The translations under genes and the position numbers were made by a program. Shown here one piece after another: positions 38,600 to 47,350 of a stretch of 64,000 bases of DNA (its first letter is position 1; each line of letters opens with the position of its first letter). Under the pieces are notes generated by a model. That model saw only the letters and a list, made by a program, of their open reading frames with translations. It ran no database searches and was not told the DNA's origin. Source of the DNA: Bradyrhizobium sp. 199 (GTDB taxonomy: Bacteria > Pseudomonadota > Alphaproteobacteria > Rhizobiales > Xanthobacteraceae); contig NZ_JADPJI010000009.1 in NCBI RefSeq assembly GCF_023073355.1, positions 62,001 through 126,000 of the forward strand, given 5' to 3'.

Positions 38600-40357
38600 C
38601 TAATTCTGCAGCCTCACCCCAAGCATCACCACCGTCCCCTGCGAGCTCGAGCCCGCGACGCTCGAATCCAGGATGTCATGGCGCAGCGTGCCCTTGACCC
38701 AGATGTTGCGGTTGAGCTTGTAGATCAGATTGCTTTCGAACGAGTAGGTCTTGTCGTTGCGGTTCTGGCCCTGGTAGTCGAGCGTGCCGTAGGTGAACTT
38801 GCCGACGGCCGTCAGCCAGCGGCGGAAATCGTGGTCGACTTCGGCCGAATAGGTGCGCACCAGGACGCCTGAGGAGCCGGGGACCGTGGTCTCGGCGATC
38901 TGCGTGTCGGTGAAGAATTTCACCGTGGTGAGGCCGCTCGCGTTCCAGATCAGCGATCCCGTGGTCAGGAGCCCCGCGAGCTGGCTGAGGCGCGGGTCGG
39001 TATAGTTGCGCGCGGAATAGCCGACCGAGATTTCGCCGATGAGGATGCGCGAAAACTCGAAGGACGTGCCGACCTTGGCGTAGCCGCCGTTGGAATCGCG
39101 GAAGTAGCCGTTGCGGTCGGCGGCCAAATCATGGACGCGGGTGTCGCCCTGGATCTCGACGAACGGCTTGAGACCCGGCTTCAGGTCGTAGGAGAATCGC
39201 CCGACGCCGCCATATTGATTGAAGTCGCGGTCGGTATTGCCAAAGGTCGAGCCGTCGGTGAGCTTGGAGTCCGTGTAGGCCGTGCGATCGACCGTGGCGC
39301 CGGCGGCGACCTGGAAACGGTTGAAGGTCTGGTCGAAGCCGATTGTGGTGCCATAGGCGGCATAGACTGGATATCTCTGCAGGCCGGCCTGCACGTTCGG
39401 GCTACCGGGATTGTCGGTGGCGAGCCGCAGGCGCAGCTGCGAGAGCAGCTTGAAATCGCGGGTGACATCAAGGCGGCCGTCGATATGGCCGGTGAAATCG
39501 GGACGATTGGCCTCGACCGGCGACGGCGAGGCGAAGCCGTCGATCGACGCCGGCATATTGTTGGTGTAGCCCGTGAACGAGCCGCGCAGATCGGCGACCA
39601 GCGCATGGCGCTCCCAATCCGATACCACCAGCAGATCGGGCGCGACTACATAGGCCGGCGAGCCGACCGGCTTGTTGAGCCGGGTCGGATTGGTGTCGTA
39701 GCCGGCGGAGAGCTCGAGCCCGCCCTTGATCAGGAAGCTGCCGGCATAGTCGCCGACGGCTCCGAAGGCGTCGTCATCCGCCTTGAGACGGCGGCGCTGC
39801 GGCTGGCCGGGCACGGTGCCCGCCATCGCCGCCGGCACGGGTGCCTTGTTTGCGGACGCAGATGGCGGCGGCGCGAGCCGCGGCAGGCCGAGCGTGGAGG
39901 CGGGCGGCGTTGTTGATGGCACCGGCGAGCCGGGACCGGCAGACCGCTTCGGCTTCGGCTGGCCCGGATGGAGCTTGGGTTGCTGTCGCTTGCGGTTGAG
40001 CGAGTCGTAGCCGGAGCTGCTGGCGCCGGTGGCGGCCGGAAGGCCGTAGGTCGGGACCTGACCGATGCGCGAGGTCGCCGGCGTCTGCTGGCGCTTGCGC
40101 GGATCGGCACTGGCATCGGGCATGGCCGGCAGCGCATCCGACGGCGCCTGCGGCACCCCCGCCGTACGGCGCGTCGGCAGCGTCTCGGGCGAGGCGAAGC
40201 CGCCGCGGTTGGGATTGAACAGATCGGGCGTGAGGCTCTGGGCGGCCGCGGGCGCGCTTCCAAGGGCCGTCAGCGCAACGCAGGGGACAAGACACGGCAA
40301 AGCAGCGCGCAGGAATTGCGCGCGTTTGCTCCGGCCATTGCCTGGAGACGACCCCAC
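38600..40357 (-). CDS. Outer-membrane beta-barrel protein with Pro-rich periplasmic N-terminus
   Basis: A 585-residue exported protein: signal peptide ending PAAAQS (about residue 40), a Pro/Ala/Ser-rich region of about 150 residues (SPVPSTTPPASTLGLPRLAP), then a barrel of alternating strands (GGLELSAGYDTNPTRLN and many Tyr-rich strands) ending in VVMLGVRLQN, with the aromatic/polar C-terminus of outer-membrane proteins. It resembles the BBP2-type barrel family in rhizobia. GTG start. Role unknown; a polysaccharide or adhesion link would be speculation. Confidence 0.75.
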   Translation of the reverse strand: MGSSPGNGRSKRAQFLRAALPCLVPCVALTALGSAPAAAQSLTPDLFNPNRGGFASPETLPTRRTAGVPQAPSDALPAMPDASADPRKRQQTPATSRIGQVPTYGLPAATGASSSGYDSLNRKRQQPKLHPGQPKPKRSAGPGSPVPSTTPPASTLGLPRLAPPPSASANKAPVPAAMAGTVPGQPQRRRLKADDDAFGAVGDYAGSFLIKGGLELSAGYDTNPTRLNKPVGSPAYVVAPDLLVVSDWERHALVADLRGSFTGYTNNMPASIDGFASPSPVEANRPDFTGHIDGRLDVTRDFKLLSQLRLRLATDNPGSPNVQAGLQRYPVYAAYGTTIGFDQTFNRFQVAAGATVDRTAYTDSKLTDGSTFGNTDRDFNQYGGVGRFSYDLKPGLKPFVEIQGDTRVHDLAADRNGYFRDSNGGYAKVGTSFEFSRILIGEISVGYSARNYTDPRLSQLAGLLTTGSLIWNASGLTTVKFFTDTQIAETTVPGSSGVLVRTYSAEVDHDFRRWLTAVGKFTYGTLDYQGQNRNDKTYSFESNLIYKLNRNIWVKGTLRHDILDSSVAGSSSQGTVVMLGVRLQN

Positions 40358-40550
40358 GATGGAACAACTCCAACGAAATCAAACACTTTCACGATGACGC
40401 CCACCGGCTGGCGGGAACCATCGTTAATGGAGTTAAAACAATTATGGTTAATGACCCGTTGAGGCTCCGGGCAGGCTCGTCGCCTCACGGGCTGCGGCGT
40501 GCTAATGAGGCGCCGACCGGGCGAACGCCCCTTCCTCCCTGGACCAGAAC

Positions 40551-41558
40551 ATGCCGAGTTCGAAACCGCTGATGACCGCATCATCCGGCCCCATCCCCGA
40601 CAGCGTCGAATCCGCGCTCCGCACGCTGGAGACGGAGAGCGGCGGCATCAACGCGCTCGCAGCCGCCCTGCGTGGTCCGCTGGGCGAGACGTTTGCCAGG
40701 GCGGTCGACCTGATCCGCAACGCCAAGGGCCGCGTCATCGTCACCGGGCTCGGCAAGTCAGGCCATATGGGACGCAAGATCGCCGCGACGCTGGCTTCGA
40801 CCGGCACGCCCGCCTTCTTCGTGCACGCCGCAGAGGCCGGTCACGGCGATCTCGGCATGATCACCACCGACGACGTCATCATGGCGCTGTCCTGGTCCGG
40901 CGAGCAGCCGGAGATGAAGAACATCGTGAACTATTCGGCGCGCTTCGCCATCCCCATGATCGCGGTGACGTCGAACGCGGCCTCCTCGCTGGGACAAGCC
41001 GCCGACGTCGTGATCGAGCTGCCGAAGGCGCGCGAGGCCTGCCCGCACAATCTGGCGCCGACCACCTCGACCATGATGCAGGTGGCGGTCGGCGACGCCA
41101 TCGCGATCGCGCTGCTCGAAGGCCGCGGCTTTACCGCGCTGGAGTTCGCGCATTTCCACCCCGGCGGCAAGCTGGGGGCGATGCTGAAATTCGTTCGCGA
41201 CTACATGCGCACGGGCGCCGAGATCCCGGTCAAGCCCATGGGCACCAAGATGTCGGAGGCGGTGGTCGAGATGTCGGCCAAGGGTCTCGGCTGCGTCTGC
41301 ATCGTCAACGAGGCCAATGAGGTCGCCGGCATCATCACCGACGGCGATTTGCGCCGCCACATGCGTCCCGACCTGCTGGCGGCATCGGTCGACGACATCA
41401 TGACAAAGCAACCGAAAACGGTGCCGCCCTCGATGCTCGCGACCGAGATGATCGAGGTGCTGAACACTCGCAAGATTACGACGCTGGTCGTGACCGAGGC
41501 GGGCAAGGTGGTGGGCATCGTGCATCTGCACGATTTGCTGCGAGCGGGCGTGGCGTAA
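40551..41558 (+). CDS. kpsF: D-arabinose 5-phosphate isomerase
   Basis: A 335-residue KpsF/GutQ protein that converts ribulose 5-phosphate to arabinose 5-phosphate, the first step of KDO synthesis for lipopolysaccharide. SIS domain with VIVTGLGKSGHMGRKIAATL and FVHAAEAGHGDLGMI, the HPGGKLG loop, then two CBS domains (about 215-335) that may sense metabolites. A divergent outer-membrane protein gene makes a common envelope context. Confidence 0.93.
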   Translation: MPSSKPLMTASSGPIPDSVESALRTLETESGGINALAAALRGPLGETFARAVDLIRNAKGRVIVTGLGKSGHMGRKIAATLASTGTPAFFVHAAEAGHGDLGMITTDDVIMALSWSGEQPEMKNIVNYSARFAIPMIAVTSNAASSLGQAADVVIELPKAREACPHNLAPTTSTMMQVAVGDAIAIALLEGRGFTALEFAHFHPGGKLGAMLKFVRDYMRTGAEIPVKPMGTKMSEAVVEMSAKGLGCVCIVNEANEVAGIITDGDLRRHMRPDLLAASVDDIMTKQPKTVPPSMLATEMIEVLNTRKITTLVVTEAGKVVGIVHLHDLLRAGVA

Positions 41559-41582
41559 GGCGCGCGCAATCTCTCTCCACGC

Positions 41583-41662
41583 CCTCATTGCTAGCGCAGC
41601 GAAGCAATCCAGACTGCCTCCGCAGAAGGCAATCTGAATGCTTTTTCGCAAGAGTTTTTCGT
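41583..41662. repeat. Decayed CATTGCGAG-type palindromic element
   Basis: CTCATTGCTAGCGCAGCGAA and GCAATCCAGACTGCCTCCGC keep the left half of the element seen at 28153 and 36925; the right half is degraded to CTGAATGCTTTTTCGCAAGA. An old copy. Confidence 0.65.
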
Positions 41663-41673
41663 AAACACGGCGG

Positions 41674-42231
41674 CTAGATCTGCGCCGGAAACCGGATCGC
41701 CTTATCCTCCAGAGGCAAGCGCAGCCCGTTCGCCAGGTACGACACCGTGCGATAGAAGCCGCACAAGAGCATGATCTCCAGGATCTGCGGCTCGTCGTAG
41801 TGTACAGAGAGCGCCGCGAATTCCTCGTCCGTGAATGTTGCACGGTGATGCAGTGCGTCCACTGCGGCGATCAGCGCCTGTTCGCCCGGCGACCAGCACG
41901 AGGACGTCGCATAGCCCCAGACCGTCGCACTCACTTCATCCTCCGTGAGCTTTGCCGGCCTGGCGAACACGGCGACATGCACGCCCCATTCATATTCGCA
42001 TTTGTTCAGCGCGCAGGTGCGATCGATGACGATCTCGCGCAGGCGCAGGGAAAGCGGACCGGGATCAAGCAGGCCGCCGGCACGGAACTTGTCCCAGGCA
42101 CGGCCGTGACCCGCCATGACCCGGAACAGCATCAGCGGCGGCGCGCCGCGCATGACGCGGTCGAACTGCGCCTGGATCTCCGGAGGATAAGGCGGGGTGA
42201 GCGGCGCGATGCGCGGCGTGGATTGGGACAA
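41674..42231 (-). CDS. Carboxymuconolactone decarboxylase family protein
   Basis: A 185-residue AhpD-fold protein. The core reads REIVIDRTCALNKCEYEWGV followed by His, with two cysteines four residues apart, close to but not identical with the CxxC of peroxidatic AhpD. It starts with TTG preceded by a strong AGGAGG. It is divergent from an HxlR regulator, with twin palindromic operators in the 69-base gap, so it is the probable target of that regulator. Possible roles are hydroperoxide or electrophile detoxification, or a decarboxylase. Confidence 0.82.
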   Translation of the reverse strand: MSQSTPRIAPLTPPYPPEIQAQFDRVMRGAPPLMLFRVMAGHGRAWDKFRAGGLLDPGPLSLRLREIVIDRTCALNKCEYEWGVHVAVFARPAKLTEDEVSATVWGYATSSCWSPGEQALIAAVDALHHRATFTDEEFAALSVHYDEPQILEIMLLCGFYRTVSYLANGLRLPLEDKAIRFPAQI

Positions 42232-42245
42232 GAGCCGCCTCCTTT

Positions 42246-42284
42246 GCTACATTTATTGTAGCGATACGCTACATTATCTGTAGC
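42246..42284. promoter_or_regulatory. Twin palindromic operators between CMD and HxlR genes
   Basis: Two perfect copies of GCTACA-N5-TGTAGC: 42246-42262 (spacer TTTAT) and 42268-42284 (spacer TTATC). Their centres are 22 bases apart, two helical turns, so two regulator dimers would bind the same face. The site lies 14 bases from the CMD start and 16 from the HxlR start and must cover both promoters. Confidence 0.85.
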
Positions 42285-42300
42285 AGACCGCAAGAGGGAG

Positions 42301-42621
42301 ATGATGGCCAAGCAGGCTGACACGAAGACGCGGGGGTCGCGCACCGGACGGCCGGTCATGGCGCTGCTGGACCTGCTCGGCCGGCGCTGGAGCCTGCGAA
42401 TATTGTGGGAGTTGCGCGGCGAGCCCCTCACCTCACGTGCGCTGCGCACCGCCTGCGACGAGGCCTCGCCGACAGTGCTGCAAGCGCGGCTGACGGAGCT
42501 GCGCGAGGCAGGCTTCGTCGAGCTCGGCGAAGGCGGGGGTTACGGACTGACGCCGCTAGGGCGAGAATTGTGCGCGACATTCATGCCGCTGCACCGGTTT
42601 GCGGAGAGATGGAGGAGGTAG
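42301..42621 (+). CDS. HxlR-family winged-helix regulator
   Basis: A 106-residue regulator: MALLDLLGRRWSLRILWELR and VLQARLTELREAGFVELGEG are HxlR/DUF24 signature segments. Many members sense quinones, aldehydes or thiol stress, often through one Cys; Cys residues here are in RTACDEAS and ELCATF. It probably autoregulates and controls the divergent CMD gene through the twin palindromes. ATG at 42301 or, with better spacing from GAGGG, 42304. Confidence 0.88.
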   Translation: MMAKQADTKTRGSRTGRPVMALLDLLGRRWSLRILWELRGEPLTSRALRTACDEASPTVLQARLTELREAGFVELGEGGGYGLTPLGRELCATFMPLHRFAERWRR

Positions 42622-42660
42622 CCGTCTCTTGCTCTTCCCTGGAGGGTAAGAGACGGCTAC
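42618..42660. terminator. Perfect inverted repeat holding both convergent stop codons
   Basis: Thirteen-base arms GTAGCCGTCTCTT and AAGAGACGGCTAC with a 17-base loop that can fold further (CCCTGGAGGG). The TAG stop of the HxlR gene lies in the left arm and that of nfeD in the right arm. There is no T-run, so it is probably a transcript-end stabiliser rather than a strict intrinsic terminator. Confidence 0.6.
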
Positions 42661-43100
42661 GCCGCCGCTACCGTCAGATTCGCGCCATCCACCTGCACCA
42701 CCTTCACCCGCGTTCCCGCCGGCGTATCGGGGCCAGCCACGCGCCACACGGTATCGCCCAGGCGCACGGTGCCGCTGCCGTCGATGATCGGCTTCTCCAG
42801 GGTGAACTCCCGCCCGAGCAGCGCCTCGGTGCGCTTGTTGAGGAAGGGGCTCACGCTCGTATCCGGCTTCGGCCGGGCCAGGCGTCGCCACACCGGCACG
42901 GCGGCGGCGGCGAAGATCGCGAACATCACGAGCTGGATTTGCCAGGACACGGCAACAGTGAACGAGATCAACCCCACCAGCAGCGCGGCGAGCCCGAGCC
43001 AGAACAGGAAGATGCCCGGCGCCATCACCTCCAGCGCCATCAGGATGAAGCCGAAGATCAGCCAGTTCCAGCTGCCGAGCGATACGAACATGTCAGTCAT
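42657..43100 (-). CDS. NfeD-family membrane protein
   Basis: A 147-residue short NfeD: hydrophobic helices (about 10-35 and 40-70) and a C-terminal OB-fold (REFTLEKPIIDGSGTVRLGD, GTRVKVVQVDGANLTV). NfeD proteins work with SPFH proteins in membrane microdomains. It follows the SPFH gene by 55 bases on the same strand. Start 43100 has GGAAGG seven bases upstream; an earlier ATG at 43118 is possible. Confidence 0.87.
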   Translation of the reverse strand: MTDMFVSLGSWNWLIFGFILMALEVMAPGIFLFWLGLAALLVGLISFTVAVSWQIQLVMFAIFAAAAVPVWRRLARPKPDTSVSPFLNKRTEALLGREFTLEKPIIDGSGTVRLGDTVWRVAGPDTPAGTRVKVVQVDGANLTVAAA

Positions 43101-43155
43101 GACACGACCTTCCATCATTGGCGCATGCTCCTATCGAAGGGTCATGCGCCGGTGA

Positions 43156-44157
43156 CTATCCCTGCCGCGGCGGCACCGCCGGCGGCGTGCTGCCGGTCGG
43201 CGGCACGGAGCCCGGGCGGCGAGCGGCAGATCCAGGGGCTGCGCTCTCGCCGAATGTTGCTTTTGCGATTTCGCCGATGCCGGCGAGCGAGCCCAGCATG
43301 CTCATCGCTTCGACCGGAAGCATGATCACCTTCTGGTTCGGCGAGTCAGCCAGTTGCCCGAACGCCTTGATATATTTGTCGGCGATGAAATAGTTCAACG
43401 CGGCGACGTCGCCCTTGGAAATGGCTTCGCTCACCATCTGAGTGGCCTTCGCCTCGGCCTCCGCCGAACGCTCGCGTGCCTCGGCGTCGCGGAACGCGGC
43501 TTCCTTGCGACCTTCGGCCTGCAGGATCTGGCCCTGCTTGGCGCCTTCGGCGCGCAGGATCTCCGACTGGCGCTGGCCTTCAGCGGCCAGAATATCGGCG
43601 CGCTTGACGCGCTCGGCTTTCATCTGCCGTCCCATCGCCTCGACGAGATCGGCCGGCGGTACGATATCCTTGATCTCGATGCGGTTGACCTTCAGGCCCC
43701 AAGGCGAGACCGCGGCATCGACAACGCGCAGCAGGCGCTCGTTGATCTCATCGCGATGCGACAACACCTGGTCGAGATCCATCGCACCCATCACCGAACG
43801 GATGTTGGTCATGGTCAGGACGGTGATGGCCTGCGTCAGGTTGGAAACCTCGTAGCTCGCCTTGGCGGCGTCGAATACCTGGTAGAACGCGACGCCGTCC
43901 ACCGTCACGGTGGCGTTGTCCTTGGTGATGACCTCCTGCTCGGGAATGTCGATCACCTGCTCCATCATGTTGATCTTGCGTCCGACGCGATCGAAATAAG
44001 GCACGATCAGATTGAGCCCGGGGCTGAGCGTCTGGGTGTATTTGCCGAACCGCTCGATGGTCCAGTCATAGCCCTGCGGCACCGTCTTCACGCCGGCGAC
44101 CAGCGTGACGATGACGAGCAATACCAGAACAATCGCGAAAATGTCGAAACCGCTCAT
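43156..44157 (-). CDS. SPFH/Band-7 (QmcA/stomatin-like) protein
   Basis: A 333-residue protein with one N-terminal helix (5-24), the SPFH domain (TVPQGYDWTIERFGKYTQTL onward), an Ala/Glu-rich coiled coil (EGQRQSEILRAEGAKQGQIL, about 195-250) and a Pro-rich tail. Forms ring-like membrane assemblies together with NfeD and affects proteolysis or lipid organisation. Operon with nfeD. Confidence 0.9.
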   Translation of the reverse strand: MSGFDIFAIVLVLLVIVTLVAGVKTVPQGYDWTIERFGKYTQTLSPGLNLIVPYFDRVGRKINMMEQVIDIPEQEVITKDNATVTVDGVAFYQVFDAAKASYEVSNLTQAITVLTMTNIRSVMGAMDLDQVLSHRDEINERLLRVVDAAVSPWGLKVNRIEIKDIVPPADLVEAMGRQMKAERVKRADILAAEGQRQSEILRAEGAKQGQILQAEGRKEAAFRDAEARERSAEAEAKATQMVSEAISKGDVAALNYFIADKYIKAFGQLADSPNQKVIMLPVEAMSMLGSLAGIGEIAKATFGESAAPGSAARRPGSVPPTGSTPPAVPPRQG

Positions 44158-44384
44158 ATTTCCTCCAAGGCAGAAAAAGACCTTCCCGCGCTGTCATTGG
44201 TCGGGATCGCAACTCTACCGGTTCAGCGGTCGCAAGTAACGTCGGCACCGGCGCAATTATGGACAAGATGGGTGGAGAGGGAGCGGTCTCGATATGTATT
44301 TGCGGAAAGCCCTTGAAAGCGCGCAGGCTCAGACCTAGCGACAGATATTAACGCATCCGGCGATGCGGTCCGCTGCGGACGGCT

Positions 44385-45362
44385 TCATTCGATGACATCG
44401 TTCGCGATTGCGAGCAGGCCCGCGGGAAGCGTGACGCCAAGCGCCTTGGCCGACTTCAGATTGATCGTCAGCTCGAACCTGGTCGGATTCTGAACCGGCA
44501 GATCGGCCGCCTGCGCGCCCTTCAGAATGCGGTCGATGTAGGCGGCGGCGCGGCGCAGCTGCTCGGCGCTGTCGGTGCTGTAGGACATCAGCCCACCCTC
44601 CTCGACGAAGGTGCGGCTCCAGAACACCGCCGGCAAGCGAGCCTCACCGATCGTCCCCAGCAGTTGCGCGCGATTGGCCATCGTGAAGAAATCAGGCAGG
44701 ACCAGGAAGCCGCCGTCCTTGCGCTCAGCCAGCGCCGCGATCGAGCCGGCGTCGTTTACCGGGGCGGGCTCGACGGCCACGCGAAGCGCCTTTGCTGCCT
44801 CCTCGATCGTGCGCAGCATCAGGGGCGCGAATGGCGCGGTCTCGGGATTGTAGACGATGAAGACGCGGCGAACGGGTGGGGTGACCTGCGTCAGCATCTC
44901 CAGCCATTTGCCGGCGAGCGGACCGTCGTAATCGGTGAAGCCGGTGACGTTGCCTCCGGGATGTGCGAGGTTTTCCACAAAACCCTGGCTGACGGGATCG
45001 GTGACGACGGCGAACACGATCGGGATCGCCGTGGTGCGCCGGCGCAACTCCTCGACCGAGGGCGTGCCGACCGCGAGCAGGATGTCAGGCTTGAGCCCGA
45101 TCAACTCGTCGGCAAGCTGCGCCATGCGGGCGCGGTCGCCGCCACCGCTGCGCCAGTCGATCCTGAGGTTGTCGCGCTCCTTCCAGCCGTGGCCGGCGAG
45201 CGCCTCGACCAGGACCATGCTGCGCGTCTGCCCGATCGCATCATCGGCAGCCGCGACCGAGAGCACGCCGAGCCGCCGCGTCGCATTCGGCTGCTGCGCT
45301 AGTAGCGGGGCCGGCAGCGCCGCGATCATCCCAAGAAGCGCCAGGCACAAGCGGCGGTTCAT
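44385..45362 (-). CDS. ABC transporter substrate-binding protein, ABC_sub_bind family
   Basis: A 325-residue exported protein (signal peptide MNRRLCLALLGMIAALPAPL) of the TrpX-like/ABC_sub_bind family: IPIVFAVVTDPVSQGFVENL and GGNVTGFTDYDGPLAGKWLE are typical. It starts ten bases after the hemH stop, with GAGGAGCG upstream, and so is probably co-transcribed with hemH. No permease or ATPase genes are adjacent. Ligand unknown; some relatives bind aromatic amino acids. Confidence 0.85.
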   Translation of the reverse strand: MNRRLCLALLGMIAALPAPLLAQQPNATRRLGVLSVAAADDAIGQTRSMVLVEALAGHGWKERDNLRIDWRSGGGDRARMAQLADELIGLKPDILLAVGTPSVEELRRRTTAIPIVFAVVTDPVSQGFVENLAHPGGNVTGFTDYDGPLAGKWLEMLTQVTPPVRRVFIVYNPETAPFAPLMLRTIEEAAKALRVAVEPAPVNDAGSIAALAERKDGGFLVLPDFFTMANRAQLLGTIGEARLPAVFWSRTFVEEGGLMSYSTDSAEQLRRAAAYIDRILKGAQAADLPVQNPTRFELTINLKSAKALGVTLPAGLLAIANDVIE

Positions 45363-45372
45363 GGGGCGCTCC

Positions 45373-46410
45373 TCAGATCCAGCCCTGAAGCTCACGCAGC
45401 ACCAGGGTGCGGATTACGTCCATCCCCGGCTCGCTGTCGTTCAGGCAGGGGATCGCGGAAAATTGCTCACCGCCATTGTGCTTGAATATCTCCGCGTTCT
45501 CCTGCGCGATCTCCTCCAGCGTCTCCAGGCAGTCGGCGGAAAAGCCGGGCGTCACCACCGCGATGCGGCGCAGGCCTTCCTTGGCGAGCCGCTCCATGGT
45601 CTTGTCGGTGTAGGGCTGGAGCCACTCGGCATTGCCGAAGCGCGACTGGAAGGTGAGCAGCAGTTTTGTCTCGTCCATGCCGAGCCGGCGACGCAGTGCC
45701 TGCGTGGTCGCGATGCAGTGCTGCTGATAGGGATCGCCCTTGTCGACATAGGATATCGGCATGCCGTGGAAGGACGCCACGATCAGCTCAGGCTCGAAGG
45801 ACAGCGTCGTTAGATGCGCCTCGATCGAGGTCGCGAGCGCCTCGATATAGGCTGCGTCCTCGTAGTAAGGCGGCGTCACCCGCAGCGTGGGCTGATTGCG
45901 CAGGCGGGCCAGCACGCGGAACACTTCGTCGCAGACGGTCGCCGAGGTCGGAGCGGAATATTGCGGATAGAGCGGCACCACCAGGATGCGCTCGCAGCCT
46001 TTCGCGATCAGCGCGTCGATGCCCGACTTGATCGAGGGATTGCCGTAGCGCATCGCCCAGTCCACCACGACGTGGCCGCTGTCCGACAAGGCGGCCGACA
46101 GCTTGTCGCTCTGCGACCGCGTGATGGTCTTCAGCGGCGACTCGTTCTTCTCGGTGTTCCAGATCTTCTGGTAATCCAGCGCCTTGGTACGGGGACGGCT
46201 GCGCAGGATGATCCCGTTCAGCACCAGCTGCCAGACCAGGCCCTGGTCCTCGATGACGCGGGCGTCCGAGAGAAACTCCTTGAGATAGACCCGCACGCCC
46301 GGCGCATCGGCCGTATCCGGTGTTCCGAGATTGACCAGGAGCACGCCGACGCGCGGCAAGGCGGATTGGGCGGCCGGTCTCGCGGCCTTGATCGGGACGA
46401 CACTGGTCAT
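45373..46410 (-). CDS. hemH: Ferrochelatase
   Basis: A 345-residue enzyme that inserts Fe2+ into protoporphyrin IX, the last step of protoheme synthesis. GVLLVNLGTPDTADAPGVRV at the start, catalytic His in LIVASFHGMPISYVDKGDPY, and Glu-containing ADCLETLEEIAQEN at the second metal site. Length normal for proteobacterial enzymes. Followed by an ABC binding-protein gene in the same transcript; divergent from a MAPEG gene. Confidence 0.96.
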   Translation of the reverse strand: MTSVVPIKAARPAAQSALPRVGVLLVNLGTPDTADAPGVRVYLKEFLSDARVIEDQGLVWQLVLNGIILRSRPRTKALDYQKIWNTEKNESPLKTITRSQSDKLSAALSDSGHVVVDWAMRYGNPSIKSGIDALIAKGCERILVVPLYPQYSAPTSATVCDEVFRVLARLRNQPTLRVTPPYYEDAAYIEALATSIEAHLTTLSFEPELIVASFHGMPISYVDKGDPYQQHCIATTQALRRRLGMDETKLLLTFQSRFGNAEWLQPYTDKTMERLAKEGLRRIAVVTPGFSADCLETLEEIAQENAEIFKHNGGEQFSAIPCLNDSEPGMDVIRTLVLRELQGWI

Positions 46411-46489
46411 GCCCTGTGGGTCGCGCGTTGGTCCGAACTTGTCAAGATGAGCCAGGCATCGCTAGGGTCGCACCCAGGGGGAGGGGCTC

Positions 46490-46888
46490 ATGACACTGGC
46501 GGAATGGTGCGTCTTTGGAGCGCTGCTGCTCTATCTGTCTACGATCGCCGCGGTCAAATGGATCAGGTTTCGCCGCTTCGACAATTCGCGGCCTCGTGAC
46601 CCTGCCTTCTATGAGGACGCGCTCTCGCAGCGCGCGCTGGGCGCGCACCAGAACGGGATCGAGACCTTTCCGTTCTTTGCCTTCGCGGTGCTGCTCGCCG
46701 AATATAGGGATTCGCCGCAGCGGCTGATCGACGAGCTCGCGGCATTGTTCCTGATCGTCCGGATCGCCTATGTGCTGACCTATCTCGGCAACCGCCCGAC
46801 GCTGCGCTCGATCCTCTGGACCGTCGGCTTTGCGATCAACCTCGGGATCTTTTTCATGCCGGCGTTGAAGCTGTTTCTGCCGGTGTGA
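46490..46888 (+). CDS. MAPEG-family membrane protein
   Basis: A 132-residue, four-helix MAPEG protein: RALGAHQNGIETFPFFAFAV is the family core, with Glu and Asn in the helix-2 motif. Some bacterial members have glutathione transferase activity; function here is not established. GGAGG ribosome site. Confidence 0.87.
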   Translation: MTLAEWCVFGALLLYLSTIAAVKWIRFRRFDNSRPRDPAFYEDALSQRALGAHQNGIETFPFFAFAVLLAEYRDSPQRLIDELAALFLIVRIAYVLTYLGNRPTLRSILWTVGFAINLGIFFMPALKLFLPV

Positions 46889-46894
46889 GCGGCC

Positions 46895-47332
46895 TCACGC
46901 CGACAGATGGCGCTCCCGCGTCGCGATCAGCGCCCGCATCGATGCCGGGATCGTGACCGGACGATGGGTCTTCTGGTCCGTGTAGACCCATACGATCTCG
47001 CCGGTCACCAGCGCGTCGGTGCCACCCTTCCGAAAGATCGCGAGCTCGAAGACAAGACTCGAATTGCCGATCCGCGCCACGCGCGTGCCGACATCGAGCT
47101 CCCAGTCGAACCGGACCGGCGCTTTGTACTCGACGACGGATTTGACGACGTGAAAGTCGATGCCGCTCGCCTGCGCATCCGCATATTGGTCGAAGCCCAG
47201 CGCGCGGAAATATTCGGTGATGGTGGTGTCGAAATAGGTCAGGTAGTGCGCGTTGAAGACGACGCCCTGGCCGTCGATCTCGGAATAGCGCACCCGGAAC
47301 GGATGGAAGAACCAGAAATTTTCGCGCGACAC
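46895..47332 (-). CDS. Acyl-CoA thioesterase, 4-hydroxybenzoyl-CoA type
   Basis: A 145-residue hot-dog-fold thioesterase: FRVRYSEIDGQGVVFNAHYL carries the catalytic Asp (YSEIDGQGVVFNAHY). Hydrolyses aryl- or acyl-CoA. GTG start with GGGGGG upstream. Convergent with the MAPEG gene, six bases apart. Confidence 0.88.
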   Translation of the reverse strand: MSRENFWFFHPFRVRYSEIDGQGVVFNAHYLTYFDTTITEYFRALGFDQYADAQASGIDFHVVKSVVEYKAPVRFDWELDVGTRVARIGNSSLVFELAIFRKGGTDALVTGEIVWVYTDQKTHRPVTIPASMRALIATRERHLSA

Positions 47333-47350
47333 GGAATCCCCCCGACAGCC

